Virus record (IMG/VR): IMGVR_UViG_3300032092_000297
Span: 1 to 21,693 of that record
Direction: 5' to 3' (one strand)
Origin: a virus
Length of the DNA stretch: 21,693 nucleotides
Positions 15,177-20,425 of the stretch are shown here, one piece after another (the stretch's first letter is position 1; each line of letters starts with the position of its first letter). A program made the translations under genes and the position numbers. Below the pieces are notes generated by a model that was given only the letters and a program-made list of their open reading frames with translations, did not search any database and had not been told where the DNA came from.

Positions 15177-15347
15177 ATGACGGAGCATTTTCGCTTAATT
15201 CAGGATGGCATGCCTGTCGCATGGGTGTCCGGCGACAACCTCACCAATGAAGTCGAGCATTATGTTGCCGTCTATGAGCAGGACGGTCCAGTCACCGTCC
15301 AGAAAAAGATCAAAGGACGCTGGAAAGAATGGGATGAAAGCAAATGA
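15177..15347 (+). CDS. Small protein of unknown function (56 aa)
   Basis: A 56-residue protein. The ATG at 15177 is chosen because GAGG lies 8 bp upstream; an in-frame ATG at 15159 overlapping the previous gene is possible. The sequence looks like a small beta-sheet protein (MTEHFRLIQDGMPVAWVSG, with alternating strands) and ends in GRWKEWDESK. Its stop overlaps the next start (ATGA). The function is unknown. Confidence 0.65.
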   Translation: MTEHFRLIQDGMPVAWVSGDNLTNEVEHYVAVYEQDGPVTVQKKIKGRWKEWDESK

Positions 15348-15502
15348 CATGGGTAAAATTTATACGGCATCGTCTGGACACGCTTGATGAGGCGCGTGAT
15401 GAAGCGCGTGAGGCTGAACGCAACAAAATTGCGGATTGGTTTCTAAGGCACAACCAGCGCCAATTAGCGGACCGTATCAAGGCAAAGGAACATTATAAGT
15501 GA
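15344..15502 (+). CDS. Tiny charged helical protein (52 aa)
   Basis: A 52-codon gene starting in an ATGA overlap with the previous stop and ending in a GTGA overlap with the next start. The product is a long charged helix rich in Arg, Glu and Ala (LDTLDEARDEAREAERNKIA). The chain of overlaps supports it as a real, translationally coupled gene. The function is unknown. Confidence 0.6.
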   Translation: MTWVKFIRHRLDTLDEARDEAREAERNKIADWFLRHNQRQLADRIKAKEHYK

Positions 15503-15696
15503 GCGCAAAAATCCTAAAGGACCTCGACAAGGTGGATGAACCAATGGCCAAGGTCGCTGCAATGCGTATCAGGGTTCTGGAAAAGGGCATTAGAGACGGT
15601 CTGAGGCATCTTTCCACCCTGAATGACGAAGATGCCGTTGAGGCGCTCACAAAAGCCCTGAGGAGCGGATATGGCGTGGCCAGCGAAGATGAATGA
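15499..15696 (+). CDS. Small helical protein of unknown function (65 aa)
   Basis: A 65-residue protein with a GTG start overlapping the previous stop (GTGA) and AAAGGAA upstream. It appears helical throughout (MAKVAAMRIRVLEKGIRDGL and EDAVEALTKALRSGY) with an acidic end. No family is recognised. The next gene starts inside it in another frame. Confidence 0.6.
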   Translation: MSAKILKDLDKVDEPMAKVAAMRIRVLEKGIRDGLRHLSTLNDEDAVEALTKALRSGYGVASEDE

Positions 15697-15826
15697 GCAG
15701 GAACGTCTCGCAGCACTGGAAGCTGCGCTCAGAGAGATTGCCAACATCGTGAATGTTGACAACAACCCAACCTTGGCTGGGGCAATTACGATAGCGACCA
15801 AGGCAATTGAAAGGATATGCACATGA
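15671..15826 (+). CDS. Small helical protein of unknown function (51 aa)
   Basis: A 51-codon gene. The ATG at 15671, inside the preceding gene, has an AGGAG site 5 bp upstream and is preferred to the in-frame ATG at 15689. The product has a helix (ERLAALEAALREIANIVNV), a short turn (DNNPTLAGAIT) and a second helix (IATKAIERICT). I recall similar short ALEAALREI... proteins in other phages. Its stop overlaps the next start (ATGA). Confidence 0.6.
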   Translation: MAWPAKMNEQERLAALEAALREIANIVNVDNNPTLAGAITIATKAIERICT

Positions 15827-16176
15827 ACTGGAAAGACATACTGCTCCCTTGGGGCACACTTAAAGAAATCCAAAAGGAAATTACAAGCCACATTCAGCGC
15901 GGCGTTATGCAGGCAAAAAAGATTGCTGGTCTGGAGCAGGACATAGCCGTCCAGAAGGATCGCATCAAACATCTGCTGAAACAGAATAATGATTTGGACC
16001 TTCAGCTAAGGTCAGCGCGCCTTGCCAATACCATCTTGAAGGAAGATTTGAGGAAGCTATCTGAGGTTGTCGAAGCCCTTCCAAAGCGAAATGAGAAGGG
16101 TCGATTTACGCCCAAAAATCCTGCGGAAGCTCTGCGGAAGCTGAAGAAGAGCCTTCCGCAAAAAGAAGCTAAGTGA
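15823..16176 (+). CDS. Coiled-coil protein whose 3' end carries iteron-like repeats
   Basis: A 117-residue protein. The ATG at 15823 overlaps the previous stop (ATGA) and lies 8 bp after GAAAGGA; the ATG two codons earlier is too close to that site. Residues ~12-90 form a long coiled coil (KEIQKEITSHIQRGVMQAKK, then LEQDIAVQKDRIKHLL). A basic tail follows (LPKRNEKGRFTPK, AEALRKLKKSL). The tail is encoded by the first copies of the TGCGGAAG repeat that fills the non-coding region downstream. The protein could bind that DNA, as origin-binding proteins often bind sites in or beside their own gene, but this is speculation. Confidence 0.7.
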   Translation: MNWKDILLPWGTLKEIQKEITSHIQRGVMQAKKIAGLEQDIAVQKDRIKHLLKQNNDLDLQLRSARLANTILKEDLRKLSEVVEALPKRNEKGRFTPKNPAEALRKLKKSLPQKEAK

Positions 16177-16331
16177 TTGAAAAGCATTGCGGAGGCTAAT
16201 ATGCGGAAGTCTTGCGGAAGCTGCGGAAGCGACTTCCGTACATATTGAAAACAAAAGATAAATTTGCGGAAGCGTAATTTGCGGAAGTCCCCCATATTAC
16301 GTTAGTAATAATGGAAGTTTGCGCTTCCGCA
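16122..16331. repeat. Cluster of TGCGGAAG repeats on both strands (iteron-like)
   Basis: Perfect TGCGGAAG copies lie at 16122, 16133, 16202, 16213, 16222, 16265 and 16280, and its complement CTTCCGCA at 16153 and 16324. One-base variants lie at 16188, 16233 and 16371 (the last just outside the core). Several neighbours are spaced 9-11 bp apart, about one DNA turn, which fits a protein binding along one face. AT-rich DNA (aacaaaagataaattt, 16249-16265) and a tattac-gtta-gtaata inverted repeat (16295-16310) sit within the cluster. Iterons beside an AT-rich segment are the layout of many replication origins. Confidence 0.75.
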
Positions 16332-16507
16332 AAACTTCTGTTTTTAGATGTAGGCGCACTAAGCGGAAAGCCTCCGCATTCGCTGCGGCAGTCCGCAAGT
16401 GCAAAGGGATATGCTGGTGTGCTTGTGATGCTGGTTTGCCCGTGTGCTGATTGGATGGCCGGGTGGGTGCGTGGGCTGCGGATTGGCCGATTAGATATGG
16501 GGTAGTT
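16177..16507. other. 331-bp non-coding region, possible replication origin
   Basis: No gene with a credible ribosome binding site is found on either strand; the open frames here have no good start. The left two thirds hold the TGCGGAAG repeats. The right third has looser GCGGA/TCCGC variants (16363-16396), then a G- and T-rich run (ggatggccgggtgggtgcgt area, about 16454-16480) leading to the next gene. A weak promoter-like TTGCGG...TAGTAA pair (16279-16308) is not convincing. Confidence 0.55.
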
Positions 16508-16906
16508 ATGGCGAGAAGGAAACCAAGGGAAGGTGAGGTCGGTGTCCAGTATGGAGGTCGAAGGTACCTTCGCACTGATGGCCAGACACTGATTGCCCGA
16601 AAGGATAAGTGGCATCTCGTTATCGTGCCAAGCTGGTGCAAGGATGGGTGGTTAAGCTTTAAGCTTTACCTTGATCAGAAGGCGACCAAGAACCTGTTTC
16701 AGGTTGGGGTCTCTGTCGATGGCCCAGCAAGAAACAAAAGCACCGCTATTCTCAAAAAAGATTATCCAGATATTCTGGAATGGGTTGTGCATCAGGCTGA
16801 CCTTTATAGGCGCGAAATGCTGTCTCACCTTCCGGAAGCTGGTCAGGTAATTATTTATAAAAAAGGACGGTGGACTTATGGCGTACAAGCCAAAGACAAA
16901 GGGTAG
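16508..16906 (+). CDS. Protein of unknown function (132 aa)
   Basis: A 132-residue basic protein. The ATG at 16508 follows GGGGTAGTT; an in-frame ATG at 16451 lies in the repeat-region flank without a good site. The sequence begins MARRKPREGEVGVQYGGRRY and appears mixed alpha/beta with several Trp and many Lys. No family is recognised. It overlaps the next gene by 29 bp, so the two are probably co-translated. Its position just after the repeat region makes replication or regulation plausible, without direct evidence. Confidence 0.65.
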   Translation: MARRKPREGEVGVQYGGRRYLRTDGQTLIARKDKWHLVIVPSWCKDGWLSFKLYLDQKATKNLFQVGVSVDGPARNKSTAILKKDYPDILEWVVHQADLYRREMLSHLPEAGQVIIYKKGRWTYGVQAKDKG

Positions 16907-17531
16907 AGCAAAGCCAAAGGTCGACAAGACGGGTTGGCCACCTTCAGCAATAGGATCTGCGCCTTGGCAGACATCTTACGGCCTTGCATTATCAGGCATG
17001 GAACTGATCGACGAAATGAAGATGGTTGCCAGCGAGGTCGAAGATCGTTGGGGCGTTGGAAGGTTGCGGATGCTTGTGCCTGTCCCCCTGCGCGAGAAAT
17101 TTGATAGGCAAAGGTACCTGACCAATCAGGCTATCTGGCACGGGGATCTGGAACAGGTCAGGGAGCATACAGGCAAGATGATCTTGGCTTATAGGAAGCT
17201 GGATGAAGTTGCATGTGCCTCAGGAGCCTCTAGGAAGCCTGTAGAGCAATGGGAATGCGTTTTGGGTAGTGGGATGGTGCTTGTGCTTGTGAAGGACGCA
17301 CAGGACGCTCTAAACGTCCAGAAGGATGGTCGTAAGGTTGTTGTGTGGACGATGGAAGAAATTGCGATGATCGTCGAAGAGCATACGGCTGTCCTGCATG
17401 CCAAGCAGCTATTTGAAGGCGCTGAGGTCCTGAAGATCGAAAGGTCAATAAAAGACCCGCTAGATGCCTTTGCGACAAGTCTAGCGGGTCTGGATGATCG
17501 TATCGCTGATATTCCCATGCTTATGGGATAG
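16878..17531 (+). CDS. Protein of unknown function (217 aa)
   Basis: A 217-residue protein with a basic Pro/Lys-rich start (MAYKPKTKGRAKPKVDKTGW) and a mostly helical body (VASEVEDRWGVGRL; EKFDRQRYLTNQAIWHGDLE; WTMEEIAMIVEEHTAVLHAK). No catalytic motif is seen. AAGGACGGTGG precedes the ATG, which lies inside the upstream gene. The last ~11 bp overlap the stop of the convergent HTH gene. A perfect 12-bp inverted repeat that acts as a terminator for the opposite strand is embedded in its codons ~192-205. Confidence 0.7.
   Translation: MAYKPKTKGRAKPKVDKTGWPPSAIGSAPWQTSYGLALSGMELIDEMKMVASEVEDRWGVGRLRMLVPVPLREKFDRQRYLTNQAIWHGDLEQVREHTGKMILAYRKLDEVACASGASRKPVEQWECVLGSGMVLVLVKDAQDALNVQKDGRKVVVWTMEEIAMIVEEHTAVLHAKQLFEGAEVLKIERSIKDPLDAFATSLAGLDDRIADIPMLMG
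17444..17491 (-). terminator. Strong leftward terminator inside a convergent coding sequence
   Basis: A perfect 12-bp inverted repeat (agacccgctaga / tctagcgggtct, 17453-17464 and 17480-17491) with a 15-nt loop is followed on the minus strand by ttttatt. It begins about 30 bp after the stop of the leftward HTH gene, where an operon terminator is expected. It lies wholly within the coding sequence of the rightward 217-aa gene. The plus-strand side has no T-run. Confidence 0.8.
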
Positions 17532-17730
17532 GCTGGGATATCTTTCCCCTGAACCAAGTCAACGGGATGAGGCCATCGTCATATGCTTGAAGCAGGAGGG
17601 ATGCTGCCGGAGGCACTCCCTTTTCTGCCCAGTATCGACCCTGACGCTGGCTCTGGTTGCAAAGCCATGATGCGTCGACCTGACGCAATTCATGCTTTGC
17701 CAGAAATGCCTTGTACTCTTCAGCGGTCAT
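17521..17730 (-). CDS. Cro-like helix-turn-helix regulator, candidate operon repressor
   Basis: A 69-residue protein. Residues ~5-50 fit the small XRE/Cro-type pattern: an EEYKAFLAKHEL helix, QVDASWLCNQSQRQGRYWAEKG as the helix-turn-helix with the conserved Trp (W34), then VPPAASLLLQAY. It would bind a palindromic operator as a dimer. It is the last gene of the leftward series, just before the terminator, and starts in a TGATG overlap with the upstream gene. The palindrome-bearing promoters at 18954-18982 and 20375-20403 are natural candidate targets. An HTH gene closing an operon of small genes resembles anti-CRISPR/Aca organisation, but no Acr is recognised. Confidence 0.65.
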   Translation of the reverse strand: MTAEEYKAFLAKHELRQVDASWLCNQSQRQGRYWAEKGVPPAASLLLQAYDDGLIPLTWFRGKISQPIP

Positions 17731-18014
17731 CAGTGGATGCTCCCGTCAAATTGATATGGCGTACCATCAGCAGCGATGTTCGCTGCCTCCAAAATCTCCA
17801 TCAGTTTTGAGATGACAAGTTGGCTCCCGCACACAACGGATGCAACACGCACCTCAAGGCAGGATGCAACGCCTTCAATGTCGACGAAGATGTTCGACAC
17901 AGCAGACATTGTTGCCATTGTCAGCCTAACAACTTCTTGAGCATGATCCTCAGAAAATCCTTGAGCAATGTGTGCGCGATAGATCGTGATTTGGAGGCTT
18001 TCGTCATGGCTCAC
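17730..18014 (-). CDS. Protein of unknown function (94 aa)
   Basis: A 94-residue protein with a GTG start forming a GTGA overlap with the preceding gene, about 8 bp after an AGGGA site. It appears helical (ITIYRAHIAQGFSEDHAQE; VRLTMATMSAVSNIF; LVISKLMEILEAANIA) with two Cys. No family is recognised. Its stop overlaps the HTH gene's ATG by one base (TGATG), so translation of the two is coupled. Confidence 0.65.
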   Translation of the reverse strand: MSHDESLQITIYRAHIAQGFSEDHAQEVVRLTMATMSAVSNIFVDIEGVASCLEVRVASVVCGSQLVISKLMEILEAANIAADGTPYQFDGSIH

Positions 18015-18181
18015 ACAATTATCCCTTCTTCAAAAAGATGTTTTGCTGTTCGACCAAACCAACCCTGCAAGGTGTATGCAAGGCCAGTGTCATGCAGATG
18101 CTGCCAAGCTTGGATTAACTGTTCTTTGCTGTCAGCTTCGATGAAGCCTTCTGCAATGCCTACTGCGTCATAATTTGTCAT
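18011..18181 (-). CDS. Small conserved phage protein, AWQHLxDTGLA...QGWFGRTA type (56 aa)
   Basis: A 56-residue protein. The ATG at 18181 has a GGGAGA site 6 bp upstream; a longer in-frame opening to 18292 runs through the terminator and into the upstream gene and is rejected. The core (EEA-like helix, then AWQHLHDTGLAYTLQGWFGR followed by TAKHLFEEG) matches a small protein I have seen in many phages of varied hosts. No function is known to me. It is preceded by a terminator-like hairpin and overlaps the next gene by four bases. Confidence 0.8.
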   Translation of the reverse strand: MTNYDAVGIAEGFIEADSKEQLIQAWQHLHDTGLAYTLQGWFGRTAKHLFEEGIIV

Positions 18182-18192
18182 GTCTGTCTCCC

Positions 18193-18221
18193 GAAAAAGA
18201 GGGGGTGCATCGCGCACCCCC
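18193..18221 (-). terminator. Intercistronic terminator/attenuator
   Basis: A perfect 8-bp stem (gggggtgc / gcaccccc) with a 5-nt loop is followed on the minus strand by tcttttt. It lies just after the stop of the 102-aa gene and just before the GGGAGA site of the 56-aa gene. This is the same stop-hairpin-T-run-SD order as at 8606-8633. Confidence 0.8.
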
Positions 18222-18227
18222 GAATGA

Positions 18228-18536
18228 TTAAGCTTCAAAATGACCTTCGTGAACGACGATGACCTCAGGTTCCTTTTCAGGTGTGCGCTCATCGACGATG
18301 ATGGCTTTCACCACTTCAAGGCTGGCAATGGATGCAGTCTGTTCCTTGTAGAATTGCTCTGCACGATCTTCACGATTTGGAGCGTTGTAATCCCGTGAAA
18401 CAGGTGTGGCTGATGACACGCTGTCGATGAAGCGCGCAGCCAGATCGATAGTGTCAAAGGCATAACGCTGATACGCGACCTGAACGATGAAAACGGTCTT
18501 TGGGAAAACTGGCTTACCTGAAAGTGTCTTTGTCAT
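18228..18536 (-). CDS. Protein of unknown function (102 aa)
   Basis: A 102-residue protein starting at an ATG with CGGAGA upstream. The N-terminal half has strand-like segments (KTVFIVQVAYQRYAFDT), then a helix (DLAARFIDSVSSA), a charged loop and a helix/strand (SIASLEVVKAIIVDER). It ends in an acidic, hydrophobic tail (EVIVVHEGHFEA). No family is recognised. It lies between two hairpins, so its transcript level may be set independently of its neighbours. Confidence 0.65.
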   Translation of the reverse strand: MTKTLSGKPVFPKTVFIVQVAYQRYAFDTIDLAARFIDSVSSATPVSRDYNAPNREDRAEQFYKEQTASIASLEVVKAIIVDERTPEKEPEVIVVHEGHFEA

Positions 18537-18557
18537 TTTATATCTCCGAAAATAATC

Positions 18558-18583
18558 AAAAGGGTTGGGGGGACTGAGCCCCC
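18558..18583 (-). terminator. Weak intercistronic terminator-like hairpin
   Basis: A 5-bp G/C stem (ggggg / ccccc) with a 6-7 nt loop is followed on the minus strand by aaccctttt. It is placed between the 104-aa gene's stop and the 102-aa gene's start. The stem is short and the T-run is offset, so partial attenuation is more likely than full termination. Confidence 0.5.
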
Positions 18584-18587
18584 ATTA

Positions 18588-18902
18588 TTAGTTGGATGTC
18601 TTACGCGCATTGACACGCACGGTTGTGTAGCCGGATGTCCGCTTTTGGTTCTTGGCGAACCAGCGACCATCGACACCAAGCTCACGAAGCTTGGCTTCTG
18701 CTGCCTTGGCGTCAAGGCTGAAGCGTTCGTCGATCTGGATGACAGATGCAGCGAACCACTCGCCCTGATGAGTGCCAACGCCCTGCTCTTTGATGGCTTC
18801 AACAAGCTGCTTTTCGATGGCTTGCAAGTCAGCAATCTGGGCCTTGATTTCGCCAAGACGGTCAACGGTAGAAACATTGGTATTTGCGAATAATGTAGTC
18901 AT
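18588..18902 (-). CDS. Coiled-coil phage protein of unknown function (104 aa)
   Basis: A 104-residue protein. The ATG at 18902 follows GGGAGG; an in-frame ATG at 18935 lies within the leader hairpin and is rejected. An N-terminal coiled coil (LGEIKAQIADLQAIEKQLVE, about 16-40) is followed by a conserved-looking region (GTHQGEWFAASVIQIDERFSL) and ends in TTVRVNARKTSN. I recall the same layout in many phages without known function. It is the first gene after the 18954-18982 promoter, and its leader carries a 5' hairpin. Confidence 0.75.
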   Translation of the reverse strand: MTTLFANTNVSTVDRLGEIKAQIADLQAIEKQLVEAIKEQGVGTHQGEWFAASVIQIDERFSLDAKAAEAKLRELGVDGRWFAKNQKRTSGYTTVRVNARKTSN

Positions 18903-18925
18903 GTGGACCTCCCAAGGTCTTGATC

Positions 18926-18946
18926 GAAGCAGCACCGCGCTGCTTC
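18926..18946 (-). promoter_or_regulatory. 5'-leader stem-loop
   Basis: A perfect 8-bp inverted repeat (gaagcagc / gctgcttc, loop of 5) begins one base after the predicted transcription start of the promoter at 18954-18982. It has no T-run, so it is not a terminator. A hairpin at the very 5' end of an mRNA usually slows decay by blocking 5'-end recognition; it may serve that purpose here. Confidence 0.7.
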
Positions 18947-18953
18947 TGGATTG

Positions 18954-18982
18954 TCTATAGGCGAAGCTCGCCTATAAGTCAA
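18954..18982 (-). promoter_or_regulatory. Sigma70-type promoter with inverted-repeat operator in its spacer
   Basis: On the minus strand, TTGACT (18982-18977) and TATAGA (18959-18954) are separated by exactly 17 bp. The spacer is largely a perfect inverted repeat, tataggcga-agc-tcgcctata (18956-18976), which also covers part of the -10 box. A dimeric repressor bound there would block RNA polymerase. It drives the 104-aa gene and probably the genes down to the HTH gene. A second copy of the design lies at 20375-20403. Confidence 0.8.
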
Positions 18983-18987
18983 CAGTC

Positions 18988-19326
18988 TTAATCATTGTAA
19001 AGGCAAAGATCGAAACTGTAATGTGGTTCAGCGAAAATGCCGACTTGGCAGAGGGCTTCGCTTGCAACGATTGCCCATTCAAAGGGACCAGCCTCAAACG
19101 ATACGCGCCAGCCTCCCCGCTCAGGACGGATGTAGCATTCGATGTCCGGCTTCATGCCGTCCTTGATGGCTGCTGCACAAAGGACCTCATGGACAGCCTC
19201 AGCGCGTCTCTTTGTGCGCTTGTACCGACTTGCGGCCTTGGCGACAGCTTCAGCGAGATCCGCTGAACCATAACCGTAAATGTACCCCTCGTTCTTGCGG
19301 GCATATTCGACGTTAATCTGTGTCAT
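18988..19326 (-). CDS. Protein of unknown function (112 aa)
   Basis: A 112-residue protein. The ATG at 19326 follows GGAGG and sits one base after the stop of the 29-codon gene upstream. The sequence is mixed: a Tyr/Gly-rich start (NEGYIYGYGSAD), a basic helix (AAASRYKRTKRRAEAV), then strand-rich segments with three Cys. No family is recognised. It is the last gene before the 18954-18982 promoter. Confidence 0.65.
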   Translation of the reverse strand: MTQINVEYARKNEGYIYGYGSADLAEAVAKAASRYKRTKRRAEAVHEVLCAAAIKDGMKPDIECYIRPERGGWRVSFEAGPFEWAIVASEALCQVGIFAEPHYSFDLCLYND

Positions 19327-19327
19327 G

Positions 19328-19417
19328 TTATTTTTCCTCCAAAGTATGAAATATGGCGTAGATGCTGAAGCCAAAGACGCCCCAAAAGAAAATGGTTGAT
19401 GCGAGATGTAAAATCAT
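19328..19417 (-). CDS. Tiny membrane protein (29 aa)
   Basis: A 29-codon gene starting in an ATGA overlap with the stop of the 82-aa gene and ending one base before the next ATG (TAA-C-ATG). The product is almost entirely one membrane helix (MILHLASTIFFWGVFGFSIY, then a short charged end). The tight spacing on both sides and the good hydrophobic segment support a real gene despite its size. Its last codons also contain the GGAGG site of the next gene. Confidence 0.6.
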   Translation of the reverse strand: MILHLASTIFFWGVFGFSIYAIFHTLEEK

Positions 19418-19662
19418 TCGATCCAATCCACTTCAGGCGCTCCGTTGATCAACTCAACGACCTCATCAAGAGCCTTGCACTTGATGCCGTTTGCCAAGCA
19501 CACGTCGATCAATTCAAGCAGCGATGGTTCAAGCGCATCAAGGGCTTTGAGGCTCTGGATGCAGTCATCGTACACCTCGCCATGAATGTTAACCACATCG
19601 CCAACCAAAACGTCAGATCGGCTATCGATCAGGTCACGAACTACTTTAAAAATATCAGTCAT
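19414..19662 (-). CDS. Acidic helical protein of unknown function (82 aa)
   Basis: An 82-residue acidic protein with an AAAGGAA site before the ATG. It appears mostly helical (MTDIFKVVRDLIDSRSD; SLLELIDVCLANGIKCKAL), with a short strand pair (VLVGDVVNIHGEVYDD) and many Asp and Glu. No family is recognised. Its stop overlaps the next, 29-codon, gene (ATGA). Confidence 0.65.
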   Translation of the reverse strand: MTDIFKVVRDLIDSRSDVLVGDVVNIHGEVYDDCIQSLKALDALEPSLLELIDVCLANGIKCKALDEVVELINGAPEVDWIE

Positions 19663-19675
19663 TATCTAATTCCTT

Positions 19676-19927
19676 TCACCAAGTGTCCCCGCCATTGTCG
19701 GCGTAATTGTTGATGTCACTGAGCCATTCGGAATACTCTTCGCGCAGCGATGGATCGAAAAGCTTGTAGCTTACGCTGTTGCAGTATTTATAGCGATTGG
19801 CGTACTCGCGGAAGAACAGCGCGAACAGGCTGGCTTTGTCATCTGCCTTGATGATTTCGGACTGATCCGGAAGCGGTCTAAAGCTAAACTGGTCGTAGCT
19901 GCTCTTGATGATGGTTGCTTGTGCCAT
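19676..19927 (-). CDS. Protein of unknown function (83 aa)
   Basis: An 83-residue protein. The ATG at 19927 has GAGGAG upstream; the longer in-frame opening to 20173 would run through the upstream gene and is rejected. It is acidic overall, with an aromatic-rich helix (LFALFFREYANRYKYCNSVS) and a C-terminal EEYSEWLSDINNYAD segment. No family is recognised. Confidence 0.65.
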   Translation of the reverse strand: MAQATIIKSSYDQFSFRPLPDQSEIIKADDKASLFALFFREYANRYKYCNSVSYKLFDPSLREEYSEWLSDINNYADNGGDTW

Positions 19928-19955
19928 GCTGCTTCTCCTCAAGCTTGAATGATTA

Positions 19956-20324
19956 TTATTTACAGTTGGCATCGTAATCGGCGATGCAATCAAGTTCAGC
20001 AATTGCAAGGTCATCATCTGCGTTTTGCAGCGCAGCGCCATAACCAGCATTATAAGCATCAGACTTTGTAGAATTTCCGTAAGCTTGCAAACCGTCAACA
20101 AAGGCTTGATAACCTTCATTCCATTCTGCGTCATAAGTATCGGCGGGTTTGGGACCAAAGCCAAAAGTGACACGGCGACCTAAAATCTGGACAGCCTCAT
20201 AGCTGCGCGGTGTGTCGTAAATCTTGCATGGGTCCCAATCGGCAGGAGGGTTGTTACGCACCTCTTGAATGATCGAACGAAGGTCGGTGTCGGACAGGTA
20301 AGGAAGATCGTCAAAATTAGCCAT
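19956..20324 (-). CDS. Protein of unknown function (122 aa)
   Basis: A 122-residue acidic protein starting MANFDDLPYLSDTDLRSI. The ATG at 20324 follows GGGA and is the first good start after the promoter at 20375-20403; the in-frame opening to 20510 is rejected. The C-terminal half carries a repeated Tyr/Asn/Ala/Gly pattern (WNEGYQAFVDGLQAYG; YNAGYGAAL), suggesting short amphipathic repeats. No family is recognised. It is the first gene of the second operator-controlled transcription unit. Confidence 0.65.
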   Translation of the reverse strand: MANFDDLPYLSDTDLRSIIQEVRNNPPADWDPCKIYDTPRSYEAVQILGRRVTFGFGPKPADTYDAEWNEGYQAFVDGLQAYGNSTKSDAYNAGYGAALQNADDDLAIAELDCIADYDANCK

Positions 20325-20342
20325 GTGCGTAAATCCCAAGAT

Positions 20343-20370
20343 GCAGAGGGCGGACCATCCCGCCCCCTGC
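20343..20370 (-). promoter_or_regulatory. 5'-leader stem-loop of the 122-aa gene
   Basis: An 11-bp GC-rich stem with one G-U pair (20343-20353 / 20360-20370, loop of 6) starts within a few bases of the predicted transcription start of the promoter at 20375-20403. It has no T-run. The position mirrors the leader hairpin at 18926-18946. It could also act as a terminator-like barrier after the 143-aa gene, but the tail sequence does not favour this. Confidence 0.65.
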
Positions 20371-20374
20371 ACTG

Positions 20375-20403
20375 TTAGTAGGCGATTTCCGCCTATAAGT
20401 AAA
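20375..20403 (-). promoter_or_regulatory. Second promoter with inverted-repeat operator
   Basis: On the minus strand, TTTACT (20403-20398) and TACTAA (20380-20375) are 17 bp apart. The spacer starts with TATAGGCG, shared with the first module, and ends with CGCC. The inverted repeat is taggcg-atttc-cgccta. The boxes are weaker than at 18954-18982, but the layout, the shared cgcctataagt stretch (plus strand) and the following leader hairpin are the same. Confidence 0.7.
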
Positions 20404-20425
20404 GCAAATAATGAGGGTACGATAA

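Noticed and set aside
16311-16505. 64-codon plus-strand open frame in the repeat region
   Set aside because: No ribosome binding site and no protein-like features; it begins in the AT-rich palindrome.
16196-16641. Two overlapping minus-strand open frames over the repeat region
   Set aside because: They have no ribosome binding site, and their Ser/Leu/Arg-rich repeats come directly from the TGCGGAAG copies.
16801-16824. TTATAGGCGCGAAAT resembling the operator half-site
   Set aside because: It lies within a coding sequence, lacks the second arm of the inverted repeat and has no -10/-35 spacing.
19928-20173. Upstream extension of the 83-aa leftward gene
   Set aside because: It overlaps the well-placed 122-aa gene in another frame, and the GAGGAG site marks the start at 19927.
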